Source of the DNA: Mycolicibacterium frederiksbergense | Lineage (GTDB): Bacteria > Actinomycetota > Actinomycetes > Mycobacteriales > Mycobacteriaceae | Direction: 5' to 3' | Assembly (NCBI RefSeq): GCF_012223425.1 | Contig: NZ_CP038798.1 | Span: forward strand, 204,344-268,343 | DNA length: 64,000 bases | Part shown: positions 15,646-23,739 of the stretch, piece by piece | Numbering within the stretch: position 1 is the stretch's first letter | How the letters are laid out: each line of letters opens with the position of its first letter | Position numbers and translations under genes: made by a program | Notes under the pieces: model-generated | The model's database searches: none | What the model was told of the DNA's origin: nothing | Seen by the model: the letters and a program-made list of their open reading frames with translations, nothing else

Positions 15646-16857
15646 GTGGCCGCTAGTTCGAATGGTGTCGCTGTCGTCGGTGGTTCGGTGGCCGGTTTGC
15701 GGGCACTGGCGGAGCTGAGGGCGGCGGGCTTCGCCGGGACGATCACCCTGATCGACCGGGAGGCCGCCGCACCGTACGACCGGCCGCCGCTGTCTAAGCA
15801 GGTGTTGCTCGGCGCATGGCCACCGGCGAAGGCATCTCTGGGTGATCCGCGCACCGAGTGGGGCGCCGAGATCGTAGAGCAGCATGCGATAGCACTCGAT
15901 ACGGATTCTCGCGAGATCGTCCTTGAATCGGATGAACGGGTCGCCTACGACAGCCTGATCATCGCCACCGGTGCGACCCCCCGTACGATCGGCGACTGCC
16001 GCTTGGAGGGCGTTCATGTGTTGCGCACCATGGCCGATTGTCTGGCGATCAGGGAAAGCCTGGACCGGGGTGGGCCGCTGGTCGTCGTGGGCGGAGGTTT
16101 CATCGGCGCCGAGGTTGCCTCCGCGGCGCGCGCCAGCGGAGTCGACGTCACCTTGGTCGAGGCGCTACACGCGCCAATGGCGCGGGCGCTTGGTAACGAA
16201 ATGGGCGGCCGGCTGCGCAGTCTGCACGAGGGCAACGGCACCCGGGTGATCTGCGGTGTCGCGGTGGATGGGTTCGCCGGTGACACCCGGGTCACTGGTG
16301 TGCATCTGGACACGGGTGAGACCCTCGCCGCCGATTCGGTGGTTGTCGGCGTGGGCGTCGTGCCCAACACCGCATGGCTGGAGAACTCGAAACTGACGGT
16401 GGACAACGGCATCCTGTGCGATCAGTACTGTGCCGCCGAAGGTGCGGACGACGTCTTCGCCATCGGCGATGTCGCTCGCTGGTACGACAGTCGTCGGGAC
16501 CGGCACGTGCGCGTCGAGCACTGGACGAATGCTACCGAGCAGGCGAATACGGCTGCTCACAACATCATCAACCCTGGCAGTCGGCGCGCCCACCACGCTC
16601 TCCCGTACTTCTGGTCTGATCAGTACGGGGCGAAGATCCAACTGATCGGCCACTGTGAGCCCGCTGCGGACGTGACCGTGCTGCAGAGCTCTGGCGACAA
16701 GCCGCGTACGGCGGCGGTGTACCACTACGGCGACGACCTGCGCGCAGCGGTGATGATCAACTGGCCCCGCGCCCTTGGCATGGTGCGCTCCGCACTGCAG
16801 GAGCGAGCGCCCGCGGGCTCGGTCATCGACAAGCTGCGCGGACTGATCGAAGGATAA
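15646..16857 (+). CDS. FAD-dependent ferredoxin reductase
   Basis: The 403-aa protein starts at GTG 15646 behind GGAAGGA. Motifs are the N-terminal FAD-binding GGSVAG, YDRPPLSKQVLLG, the NAD(P)H-binding VVVGGGFIGAEVASAARASG, and VFAIGDVARW near the C-terminus. This is the rhodocoxin/putidaredoxin reductase type that passes electrons from NAD(P)H to a ferredoxin. The 3Fe-4S-type ferredoxin gene 146 bases downstream is the obvious partner. Together they would feed the P450 at 28959 or another oxygenase. Confidence 0.92.
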   Translation: MAASSNGVAVVGGSVAGLRALAELRAAGFAGTITLIDREAAAPYDRPPLSKQVLLGAWPPAKASLGDPRTEWGAEIVEQHAIALDTDSREIVLESDERVAYDSLIIATGATPRTIGDCRLEGVHVLRTMADCLAIRESLDRGGPLVVVGGGFIGAEVASAARASGVDVTLVEALHAPMARALGNEMGGRLRSLHEGNGTRVICGVAVDGFAGDTRVTGVHLDTGETLAADSVVVGVGVVPNTAWLENSKLTVDNGILCDQYCAAEGADDVFAIGDVARWYDSRRDRHVRVEHWTNATEQANTAAHNIINPGSRRAHHALPYFWSDQYGAKIQLIGHCEPAADVTVLQSSGDKPRTAAVYHYGDDLRAAVMINWPRALGMVRSALQERAPAGSVIDKLRGLIEG

Positions 16858-17003
16858 GATCGAACACGCATGCGGGACACCATCTTCCGATGTTTTCCCG
16901 CATTTTCACATTGTGCAGACATCTTGTCGTTGGGGCGCGCCGCGCCGCCCTGCCGATTGACCATGAATGTGGTCTGCTGCTACTATTCAGAGGAAGGTTC
17001 TGC

Positions 17004-17273
17004 ATGACAGAATATGCTCCTGCGCCGGTGACCGCGGCGCATCCGTCGAGGCGGTTGACTGTGATCAAAGTCCATGCAGATCGTGAACAGTGCCAGGGTT
17101 ACGCGAATTGCATTGTGGCGGCACCGGATGTGTTCGACATCGACGACGACGGCATCGTCGTGGTGCTCCGCGATCAGATCGAGGACTCCGAACGTGACCA
17201 CGTCGACGAGTCGGTCCGGAGCTGCCCGGTCGCTGCTCTGCGGTTGGAGCAGCTGACGCCTGCCGAGCACTGA
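17004..17273 (+). CDS. 3Fe-4S-type ferredoxin
   Basis: The 89-aa protein starts at ATG 17004 with AGGAAGG upstream. Its cluster ligands are in CQGYANC and the later SCPV, with Ala/Asn in place of the second Cys of a 4Fe-4S motif. This is the pattern of the small ferredoxins that accompany actinobacterial P450s. It is preceded by a ferredoxin reductase and followed by an SDR. It is probably the electron donor to the P450 at 28959-30170. Confidence 0.9.
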   Translation: MTEYAPAPVTAAHPSRRLTVIKVHADREQCQGYANCIVAAPDVFDIDDDGIVVVLRDQIEDSERDHVDESVRSCPVAALRLEQLTPAEH

Positions 17274-17308
17274 ACGCTTGCCGAACTCATTCGCACAGAG
17301 AGGTGCCC

Positions 17309-18055
17309 ATGTCTGAGTCCAGCCATCCCGCTGATCTCGCCGGTAGCGTCATCGTGGTGACCGGCGGTGCCAGCGGCATCGGCGACCAGATCGTGGTCGA
17401 CCTGGTCGGGGCGGGCGCCGACGTCGTGGTGGCCGACCTCGCGCCGCCGCCGGATCGGCCGAGGGTGACCTATCACCACGTCGACATCACCGATGACGAA
17501 GCACTGTCCCGGCTGGTCGAAGCCACGGTGGCGCGATCGGGAAAGGTCGATGCACTGGTCAACTGCGCCGCACTGTACAAGTCGCTGGGCGCCAAGAAAG
17601 CCCTGGAGGAACTGACCACGCAAGAGTGGGACGACGTGCTGCGCGTCAACGTGCGCGGTGCGTGGCAGGCGATGCGGGCGGTGCTGCCTGCGATACCGGT
17701 CAACGGGGGTCACATCGTGAACATCTCCTCGACCACGGCTCGGACGGGAACGCTCGGCTTTCCCCACTACATCGCATCGAAAGCCGCGGTCGAGGGCCTG
17801 ACGCGAGCGGCGGCGCGTGAGCTGGGCGCCCGCGGCATCACCGTAAACGCGGTCGCGCCCGGCCTGGTCGACGACGAGGCCACCAACGAACTCAACGATC
17901 CCGAGTACGTCGCCCAGGCGGTGAATCGGCGTTCGATCAAACGCACCCTGCTGCCCGGCGACGTGGCATCGGTGGTGCGTTTCCTCTGCAGCGATGCCAG
18001 CGCTTTCGTCACCGGCCAGGTCATCATCGTCGACGGCGGGGGGGTATTCGGCTGA
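17309..18055 (+). CDS. Short-chain dehydrogenase/reductase
   Basis: The 248-aa protein is a classical SDR: VVTGGASGIGDQIV at the N-terminus, NCAALY, SSTTART for the active-site Ser region, YIASKAAVEG for Tyr and Lys, and a C-terminal GQVIIVDGGG. ATG 17309 has GAGAGG five bases upstream; GTG 17303 is also in frame. A strong terminator follows at 18075, so it closes the first catabolic operon. The substrate is likely an alcohol or dihydrodiol intermediate; the sequence does not settle which. Confidence 0.9.
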   Translation: MSESSHPADLAGSVIVVTGGASGIGDQIVVDLVGAGADVVVADLAPPPDRPRVTYHHVDITDDEALSRLVEATVARSGKVDALVNCAALYKSLGAKKALEELTTQEWDDVLRVNVRGAWQAMRAVLPAIPVNGGHIVNISSTTARTGTLGFPHYIASKAAVEGLTRAAARELGARGITVNAVAPGLVDDEATNELNDPEYVAQAVNRRSIKRTLLPGDVASVVRFLCSDASAFVTGQVIIVDGGGVFG

Positions 18056-18074
18056 CGGCCGATTTGGCGACCTA

Positions 18075-18103
18075 GGGCCGCAACGCATCGAGCGTTGCGG
18101 CCC
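18075..18103. terminator. Hairpin terminator after the first catabolic operon
   Basis: GGGCCGCAACG at 18075-18085 pairs perfectly with CGTTGCGGCCC at 18093-18103 around a 7-base loop, followed by TTC. It separates the SDR gene from the Rieske operon promoter. Confidence 0.8.
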
Positions 18104-18145
18104 TTCTGCATCTGGTCGCCGACCATCGCGCGGCTTGTCGATTAA

Positions 18146-18170
18146 GACCTAATGGTATTACAATTAGGTC
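18146..18170. promoter_or_regulatory. Operator-like inverted repeat upstream of the Rieske oxygenase operon
   Basis: GACCTAAT (18146-18153) and ATTAGGTC (18163-18170) are perfect arms around a core TGGTATTACAA element. The core resembles the TGGT-N-ACCA type of FadR/GntR sites. Related ATGGTA/TTACCAT sequences precede the ferredoxin gene (near 23377) and the alcohol dehydrogenase gene (near 25948), so the GntR at 21704 may control all three. Confidence 0.45.
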
Positions 18171-18223
18171 GTTATGACGGGCCAGCCCACGGTGTGGTCG
18201 GCGACGACGAGCTGAGGTAGACG

Positions 18224-19510
18224 GTGCTACGGGCAGAGATCAATGAACTGTTGACCAGGACCGGACCGGGAACGCCGATGGGCGAACTGTTCCGGCAGTA
18301 CTGGATCCCGGCGCTGCTCGCCGAAGAGCTACCGGAGAACGACAGCCCGCCGGTGCGGGTGAAACTGCTCAGCGAGCGGATGATCGCGTTCCGCGATAGC
18401 AGCGGCAGGTATGGACTGATCGACGAATTCTGTGCCCACCGCGGTGCTTCCCTGTGGTTCGGCCGCAATGAGGAGGGTGGTCTGCGCTGCCCCTACCACG
18501 GCTGGAAGTATGATGTAACGGGACAGGCACTCGAGGTTCCGTCGGAACCCGAGAACTCCACGTTCTGCGCCCATGTCAAGCTGACGTCATACCCGCTGGT
18601 CAAGATCGGCGATGTGTTGTGGACTTATATGGGCGATGCCGAGACCCAGCCGCCGCAGCCGGAATTCGAGTTTGCTTTGGTGCCGGCCGACCAGACCTTC
18701 ACGTCCAAGCGGTGGCAGGAATCCAACTGGTTGCAGGCGTTCGAGGGTGGTATCGACTCCAGCCACGTGTCGTTCCTGCACTCGGGTGGCCTCAAGTCGG
18801 ACCCGCTGTTCAAGGGCAGCAAGGGTAATGAGTACAACCTGGCCGACCTCAAGCCCTTCTTCGAGGTGGCCGATTCCGACGGCGGACTGTTTGTCGGCGT
18901 CCGCCGCAACGCCGATGCCGACAGCTACTACTGGCGCATCACCCCATGGGTGATGCCGTGCTTCACCATGGTGCCACCGCGTGGCGATCATCCTGTGCAC
19001 GGTCACTTCTGGATTCCGATCGACGACGAGAACTGCTGGACCTACTCGTTCGACTACCATCCGGTGCGACCTCTGACGGCCGATGAGGTACAGGCAATGA
19101 AGGACGGGCACGGGGTACACAGTGCTAACATCCCCGGCACCTACCGTCCGCAGGCTAACAAGGACAACGACTACCTGATGGACCGCGCCGCGCAGAAGCG
19201 CGGTGAGACCTACTCCGGGGTCCGCGGCATTGCGATTCAGGACTCGTCGCTGCAGGAGAGCATGGGGCCGATCGTGGACCGCACCAAGGAGCGGTTGGTG
19301 TCGGCGGACAGCGGCATCATCAAGGCTCGGCAGAAGCTGAAGCGGGCCGCAGAAGCTCTGCGGGACAAGGGTATAACCCCTCCGGGCGTTGATCCGGCCC
19401 ACCATCGGGTGCGTTCGGCCGCCGTCGTACTGCCACGCGATGCCTCGTTCAGCGAAGCTTGCCGCGAGGACCTCACCGTGCGTGACGGTGTGCGGCAGAC
19501 ATCGGTATGA
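18224..19510 (+). CDS. Rieske non-heme iron oxygenase, phthalate 4,5-dioxygenase type
   Basis: The 428-aa protein starts at GTG 18224. The Rieske 2Fe-2S site is C70-A-H72 with C89-PY-H92. The mononuclear iron site is D-SSH-VSFLH with His at about 181 and 186 and the bridging Asp at about 178. The opening (GTPMGELFRQYWIPALLAEE, then RNEEGGLRCPYHGW) follows the phthalate 4,5-dioxygenase oxygenase family, which acts without a small beta subunit. It would dihydroxylate or demethylate an aromatic acid using electrons from the ferredoxin/reductase pair at 23416-24995. The 4,5-dihydroxyphthalate decarboxylase-like gene downstream supports a phthalate-like substrate. Confidence 0.92.
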   Translation: MLRAEINELLTRTGPGTPMGELFRQYWIPALLAEELPENDSPPVRVKLLSERMIAFRDSSGRYGLIDEFCAHRGASLWFGRNEEGGLRCPYHGWKYDVTGQALEVPSEPENSTFCAHVKLTSYPLVKIGDVLWTYMGDAETQPPQPEFEFALVPADQTFTSKRWQESNWLQAFEGGIDSSHVSFLHSGGLKSDPLFKGSKGNEYNLADLKPFFEVADSDGGLFVGVRRNADADSYYWRITPWVMPCFTMVPPRGDHPVHGHFWIPIDDENCWTYSFDYHPVRPLTADEVQAMKDGHGVHSANIPGTYRPQANKDNDYLMDRAAQKRGETYSGVRGIAIQDSSLQESMGPIVDRTKERLVSADSGIIKARQKLKRAAEALRDKGITPPGVDPAHHRVRSAAVVLPRDASFSEACREDLTVRDGVRQTSV

Positions 19511-20019
19511 CCAGGTCATTCCGGCCGATCCTGGGCAGCAGTTGCTCCCGTGCCACCTTGGCTGCCGAGATGCGTCACCGCATCGACCGTCCCATCGCCG
19601 GCCGGCAGGGAGCGCGCATCATTGCGCTCGACGCCGGTGCCCACTCGATCGTCGAGCGGCTCGGCGATCAACCGTGGGGACATGCTCGTCTGCTCTCGCT
19701 GACAGAACCCGTCGGAGACGGCGGAGAACGGGGCTCGGTATCGGTGGTCGATACCGACGGCGCGGTCTCCGCCCTGGTGGATGAACTCGCCGAGGCCGAC
19801 GTCGTCGTCATGGTCGCCACCACCGACGCCGACGCCGCTGCGGCCAGCATCATCGGTGCCGCATGCACGGTACGGGCCATCATGACCGCAGGCGTGGTGA
19901 TCGGCGAGGACAGCGCAGTGGGCCCCACGGTATCGGTGTTGCGCCCGCATGCCCGTGTCCTCATCGTCAGCGGTCATGAACACGATGTGTCTGACCTGCT
20001 GACCGCGTTGCGAGCCTGA
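19507..20019 (+). CDS. Hypothetical protein in the oxygenase operon, 170 aa
   Basis: The start overlaps the Rieske gene stop (ATGA at 19507-19510). The protein has an Ala/Val-rich alpha/beta pattern: ARIIALDAGAHSIVERLGD, then ADVVVMVATTDADAAAASII, and VSVLRPHARVLIVSGHEHD. This suggests a Rossmann-like or flavodoxin-like fold. No active-site signature is recognised. Tight coupling to the Rieske oxygenase and to a PanB-like gene implies a role in the same pathway. The function is unknown. Confidence 0.6.
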   Translation: MTRSFRPILGSSCSRATLAAEMRHRIDRPIAGRQGARIIALDAGAHSIVERLGDQPWGHARLLSLTEPVGDGGERGSVSVVDTDGAVSALVDELAEADVVVMVATTDADAAAASIIGAACTVRAIMTAGVVIGEDSAVGPTVSVLRPHARVLIVSGHEHDVSDLLTALRA

Positions 20020-20030
20020 AAGGATCCAGA

Positions 20031-20852
20031 GTGGACTCCAAGGTGAAACTGACTGAGCTCCAACAGATGAAGCAGCAGGGCCGCAAGATCGTCGGTGTCG
20101 TCGCCTGGGATTATCAGATGGCGCGGATCGTCGATCGCGCCGGGGTCGACGTGGTGTCGGTGGGTGACACCGTCGGTATCAACCTGTGGGGCCAGCCGAA
20201 TCCGCTCGAGATCACCATGGACCAGATCCTGGTCGTGTGTCAGGCGGTTCGCCGCGGTGTTCAGCGCGCCCTGTTGTCGTGCGACTTCCCCTTCGGTCCA
20301 CTGCAGGAGGGTTCCGCCAGCGCGGTGCGTGCGGCCATCCGACTGGTCAAGGAGGCCGGCGTGGACATGGTGAAACTGGATGGTGCCGCAGATCACCTGG
20401 ACGCGGTGGCCGCGGTGGCGCGGGCCGGTATCCCGGTCTTTGCGCAGTTCGGGATCACCCCGCAGACATCGCTGAAATACGGTGTCACCTATAGCTCGAC
20501 GCCCACTGCCGAGGATGCGATCTCCGATGAATTGCTCGACGAGATGGTGCGCGAAGCCAAGAGCCTCGCCGATGCTGGTGCGGTGATGCTGAACTTCACC
20601 AATTCCGGTCCGGTCGTGGGGGCGGCGGTGGCCGAGGCGGTGTCGATCCCGGTGGTCGGGGGATTCGGTGGCGGGCCATGGCTGGACGGGCGCATCAGGA
20701 TGGCGACGGCGGCCATCGGTTACGGCGCTGATGGACTGGACGAACCACCCAACACCTATGCCAACGTCGCCCGGATTGCCCTCGACGCGATCTCGGCCTA
20801 CGCCGACGATGTCCGGGGTGCCCGTCAGATCAAGGGCGGAATCCGGCGATGA
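20031..20852 (+). CDS. PanB-like ketopantoate hydroxymethyltransferase family protein
   Basis: The 273-aa TIM-barrel protein starts at GTG 20031 behind AAAGGATCC. It follows PanB order: KIVGVVAWDYQMARIVDRAG corresponds to the PanB TAYDYPTA region, VVSVGDTVGINLWG to the metal-binding GDS region, and MVKLDGAADH to the KLEGG region. Classical PanB transfers a hydroxymethyl group to 2-oxoisovalerate. Several family positions differ here and it lies in an aromatic catabolic operon, so it may act on another 2-oxo acid or on C1 units released by O-demethylation. That last idea is inference. Confidence 0.75.
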   Translation: MDSKVKLTELQQMKQQGRKIVGVVAWDYQMARIVDRAGVDVVSVGDTVGINLWGQPNPLEITMDQILVVCQAVRRGVQRALLSCDFPFGPLQEGSASAVRAAIRLVKEAGVDMVKLDGAADHLDAVAAVARAGIPVFAQFGITPQTSLKYGVTYSSTPTAEDAISDELLDEMVREAKSLADAGAVMLNFTNSGPVVGAAVAEAVSIPVVGGFGGGPWLDGRIRMATAAIGYGADGLDEPPNTYANVARIALDAISAYADDVRGARQIKGGIRR

Positions 20853-21709
20853 GCGTGTCCTCGGTGACGATCGACGGTATCCAGACCCGATTCAGCATGC
20901 AGGGTTCGGGCCCACCGTTGCTGATGTTTTCCCCGGGTGGGTTCAGCGCAAGCATGAACAGCTGGGGAAAGCACGGACTCTACCGTCGCACACGGATGCT
21001 GGCACAGCTGCAGGAGCGGTTCTGCTGCATCACTTTCGACAAGCGCGAGTCCGGGGAATCCGGGGGCCGGGTCGAGCGGGTGAGCTGGGCGCACTATGTG
21101 CGCCAGGGCGTCGGCCTGTTGGACCACCTCGGCCTGGTGCGTGCGCACATCATGGGCGGGTGTGTGGGGTGCTCGATCGCCGCGCAGCTGGCTGTCACAC
21201 ATCGTGAGCGGGTCGCAGGCATGGTGCTGTATTCACCGGCGGGCGGGGTGCGCTATCGGCGTAAGCAACATGAGCGGTTCCGCTCCCATCTGGCCTACGC
21301 GGCCGAGCATGGATTGGTCGGCGTCGCCGATCTGGCGACCACCACCGACGGGGATTTCTCATCGGACCCCCGCTTGGGTCCGTGGGTCAGCGTCCTGCGT
21401 TCGGATGCGGAGTTCGCCGAGCAGTACCGTCGGCTGGACCCGGATCGTTACCAGACCACCGTTGCAGGCATGGGCCAGTTGCTGTTCGACCGCGACACCG
21501 TCCCCGGCGTCGAGCCCGACGATCTGCTGCTATCGGACGTCCCAACGCTGATCGTGCCCGGTGAGGACACGTCCCACACCCCGTCCGCGGCGCGCTATCT
21601 GCAGGAATGTTTGCCTATCAGCGAGTACTGGGATGCGCCGGTCGCCCAACAGACCGCCGAGACCGCGCCGGTCCGGGTGGCGAACTTCCTCGCAGCAGTC
21701 ACCCTATGA
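20849..21709 (+). CDS. Alpha/beta hydrolase with a Cys nucleophile elbow
   Basis: The 286-aa protein overlaps the PanB-like gene by 4 bases (ATGA). The fold signs are SPGGFSASM for the oxyanion region, FDKRESGESGG, the nucleophile elbow IMGGCVGCSIAAQL, and PTLIVPGEDTSHTP near the acid position. The elbow is G-x-C-x-G, so Cys 105 replaces the usual Ser, as in dienelactone hydrolase. The usual C-terminal catalytic His is not obvious. It may open a lactone or cleave a C-C bond in the pathway. Its stop overlaps the convergent GntR gene. Confidence 0.8.
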   Translation: MSVSSVTIDGIQTRFSMQGSGPPLLMFSPGGFSASMNSWGKHGLYRRTRMLAQLQERFCCITFDKRESGESGGRVERVSWAHYVRQGVGLLDHLGLVRAHIMGGCVGCSIAAQLAVTHRERVAGMVLYSPAGGVRYRRKQHERFRSHLAYAAEHGLVGVADLATTTDGDFSSDPRLGPWVSVLRSDAEFAEQYRRLDPDRYQTTVAGMGQLLFDRDTVPGVEPDDLLLSDVPTLIVPGEDTSHTPSAARYLQECLPISEYWDAPVAQQTAETAPVRVANFLAAVTL

Positions 21710-22441
21710 GACGTGCTTGGCGGTACGACCGATGTGCGTACGCATCACCGCCGTTGCTTTGTCTACATCCCGTTTCTTGATCGCCGTGACGAACTGGCGG
21801 TGCTCCCGGTTACCGCGGATTCCCATCTCCGGGTGTGTTTCCTGGATGTTCAGCATCGAACGCAAGGTGACGCCGTGGAATGACTCGGTCAGCATCGCGA
21901 TCGCTCCGTTGTGGCTGGCCCTGGCCACCCGGGTATGGAATTCTGCCGACAATTCCATCGGGTAGAAGCCCTGCTCCAGTGCTGCGTCACCGCGGTCGCA
22001 GATTTCCATCAGCTCATCGATGTCCTGGTCGGTGGCACGTTCGCACACCAGTGGAATGATTCCGAGCTCCAATACTTGTCGGGACTCGGTGACCTCTCGG
22101 TCGGTCAGACCAGAGAGCGTGAGGAGATCCTCGATCCCCTCACCGACGCGCTTGCTGGTGGGTGCGGTCACGAAGGCGCCGCCCCGGGCACCGACCTTGA
22201 TGCGCAGCATGCCGTTGGCTTCCAGGCCGCGCAGCGCCTCGCGCACCGTCACCCGGCTCACCCCAAACCTTTCGCCGAGCTCACGTTCGGCGGGCAGTCG
22301 GTCACCCGGCCGCAGTTGACCCTCGCGGATCAACAGACGTATCTGGTCGACGATCATCTCCGAGGCGCGGCCCGGAATGACCCGGGTGAACAATGCGTCC
22401 CCTGTGTGCGGGGTCGTCATGGGGCCCTCAGAGGCAGTCAT
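21704..22441 (-). CDS. GntR-family regulator (FadR/FCD type)
   Basis: The 245-aa protein has an N-terminal winged HTH: LRPGDRLPAERELGERFGVS, then RVTVREALRGLEANGMLRI. A helical FCD ligand domain carries His residues for metal binding (EFHTRVARASH, TAKH). The start is ATG 22441; ATG 22420, preceded by GAGGG, is an alternative. It overlaps the hydrolase 3' end convergently. It is the best candidate to bind the shared ATGGTA/TTACCAT elements before the Rieske, ferredoxin and alcohol dehydrogenase genes, probably as a repressor relieved by a pathway acid. Confidence 0.92.
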   Translation of the reverse strand: MTASEGPMTTPHTGDALFTRVIPGRASEMIVDQIRLLIREGQLRPGDRLPAERELGERFGVSRVTVREALRGLEANGMLRIKVGARGGAFVTAPTSKRVGEGIEDLLTLSGLTDREVTESRQVLELGIIPLVCERATDQDIDELMEICDRGDAALEQGFYPMELSAEFHTRVARASHNGAIAMLTESFHGVTLRSMLNIQETHPEMGIRGNREHRQFVTAIKKRDVDKATAVMRTHIGRTAKHVS

Positions 22442-22525
22442 GGACCAATGATAAGGCCATGGTGGCTGGCGTATGTCCGTCCCTCGGGGGCGGCACCGGC
22501 ACCGACGTGCCCGGCTGCGACGCCA

Positions 22526-23272
22526 TCACGGTGGCGGTTCGGTTGTACGAGTGGTTGGCACGGACGTGTCGTCGGGACAGAGTTGAATTCCGCCGATCAC
22601 CAGTGGCCGCAAGCGATCATCGAGGTCGTAGCGCACAGGCACGCCGGTGGGGATGTCGAGGGACCGCACCTGTTCACGAGTCAGGTCGTCCAAGAACATT
22701 CGGAGCATGCGCAGGGAATTGCCATGTGCAACAACCAGTGTCACCGCATGTCGGGCACAGTCCGGGGCGATTGCCGACTCCCAGTATGGCAGGAGGCGGG
22801 CGCGCACATCGGCGAGCGACTCGGCGACAGGCAGCTCATCATCGGCGATCGTTGCGTATCGGGCGTCGAGACGGGGGTGGCCGGGATCATCCATAGGAGT
22901 GGGAGGAGGGGCGAGTTCGTATGAACGTCGCCACAGCGCGACTTGTTCGGGGCCGAATTCCGATTCCACGTCGCGGCGCGCCCTGCCCTGCAGCGCACCG
23001 TAGTGGCGTTCATTGAGTCGCCACGTGCGAGCCGCGCTCAGATCGGGTACGCCGGCCTCCCTGACAGTGATCGCCGCAGTCTCTACCGCCCGGTCGAGCA
23101 TCGATGTGTGCAGTGCCGCAGGGATCAGTCCGGCAGCACGTATCGCCCGGCCCGCTTCCGCGGCTTGCGCGCGTCCGCGAGTGGTCAGCGGAACGTCCAA
23201 CCAGCCGCCGAAAGCGCCGGCGGCATTGGCCGCACTCTCTCCGTGCCGCATCAGCAGCAGTACCCGGCTCAT
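22526..23272 (-). CDS. Phosphoglycerate mutase/histidine phosphatase family protein
   Basis: The 248-aa protein begins MSRVLLLMRHGESAANAAGA, which holds the phosphohistidine RHG motif. GGWLDVPLTTRGRAQA, LNERHYGALQG and VVAHGNSLRMLRMFL follow. These match cofactor-dependent phosphoglycerate mutase GpmA. It is an unusual companion for aromatic catabolic genes and might help pull C3 products into central metabolism. It could equally be a related phosphatase. It is minus-strand, between GntR and the divergent ferredoxin operon. Confidence 0.88.
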   Translation of the reverse strand: MSRVLLLMRHGESAANAAGAFGGWLDVPLTTRGRAQAAEAGRAIRAAGLIPAALHTSMLDRAVETAAITVREAGVPDLSAARTWRLNERHYGALQGRARRDVESEFGPEQVALWRRSYELAPPPTPMDDPGHPRLDARYATIADDELPVAESLADVRARLLPYWESAIAPDCARHAVTLVVAHGNSLRMLRMFLDDLTREQVRSLDIPTGVPVRYDLDDRLRPLVIGGIQLCPDDTSVPTTRTTEPPP

Positions 23273-23372
23273 GACCGGATCCGCTGCTCGGGAAGGTTGA
23301 CGGGCCCGTTTCGGGACGCGGTTGAAATCACCATGCCCTCGCCCTCCTTTCCGGTTCTGTCCTCCGTAATTT

Positions 23373-23390
23373 AAGGTATAATGGTAAGGC
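23373..23390. promoter_or_regulatory. Promoter with consensus -10 and GntR-like half-site before the ferredoxin
   Basis: TATAAT at 23377-23382 is a perfect -10 box. It overlaps TAATGGTAA (23379-23387), a half-site shared with 18150 and 25948. A repressor bound there would block RNA polymerase. The ferredoxin ATG is 34 bases downstream of the -10. Confidence 0.5.
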
Positions 23391-23415
23391 CATCGGAAGC
23401 CAATTGGAGAGTCGT

Positions 23416-23739
23416 ATGCCCAAGGTCGTCTTCATCACCATCGACGGAGCGCAGCGCGTCGTGGACGCCCACCCCGGCGAGTCAGTCATGGCAGCCGCCG
23501 TGCGCAACGGCGTCCCCGGGATCATCGGCGAGTGTGGCGGGAGCTGTAGCTGTGCCACATGCCATGTGTACGTCGACGCGGACTTCTCGGCGGCGGTAGG
23601 GGGTCCCACGGAGATGGAGGACGACCTGCTCGAGCTGGGCGCTGCGTCGGAGCGGCGCGACAGCAGCCGGTTGTCCTGCCAGATCGCCATGACCGAATCG
23701 TTCGACGGTCTGGTCGTGCACATCCCGGAGGAGCAGTGA
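23416..23739 (+). CDS. Adrenodoxin-type 2Fe-2S ferredoxin
   Basis: The 107-aa protein starts at ATG 23416 with GGAGA upstream. Cluster ligands follow the C-x5-C-x2-C ... C plan: ECGGSCSCATC and later RLSCQI. This type donates electrons to P450s and Rieske oxygenases. The next gene, a matching reductase, overlaps it (GTGA at 23736). The pair probably serves the Rieske oxygenase at 18224, which itself has no reductase. Confidence 0.93.
   Translation: MPKVVFITIDGAQRVVDAHPGESVMAAAVRNGVPGIIGECGGSCSCATCHVYVDADFSAAVGGPTEMEDDLLELGAASERRDSSRLSCQIAMTESFDGLVVHIPEEQ

Noticed and set aside
18587..19519. 310-codon minus-strand frame opposite the Rieske oxygenase
   Set aside because: The plus-strand frame has all Rieske and iron-site motifs. 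The antisense frame has none.
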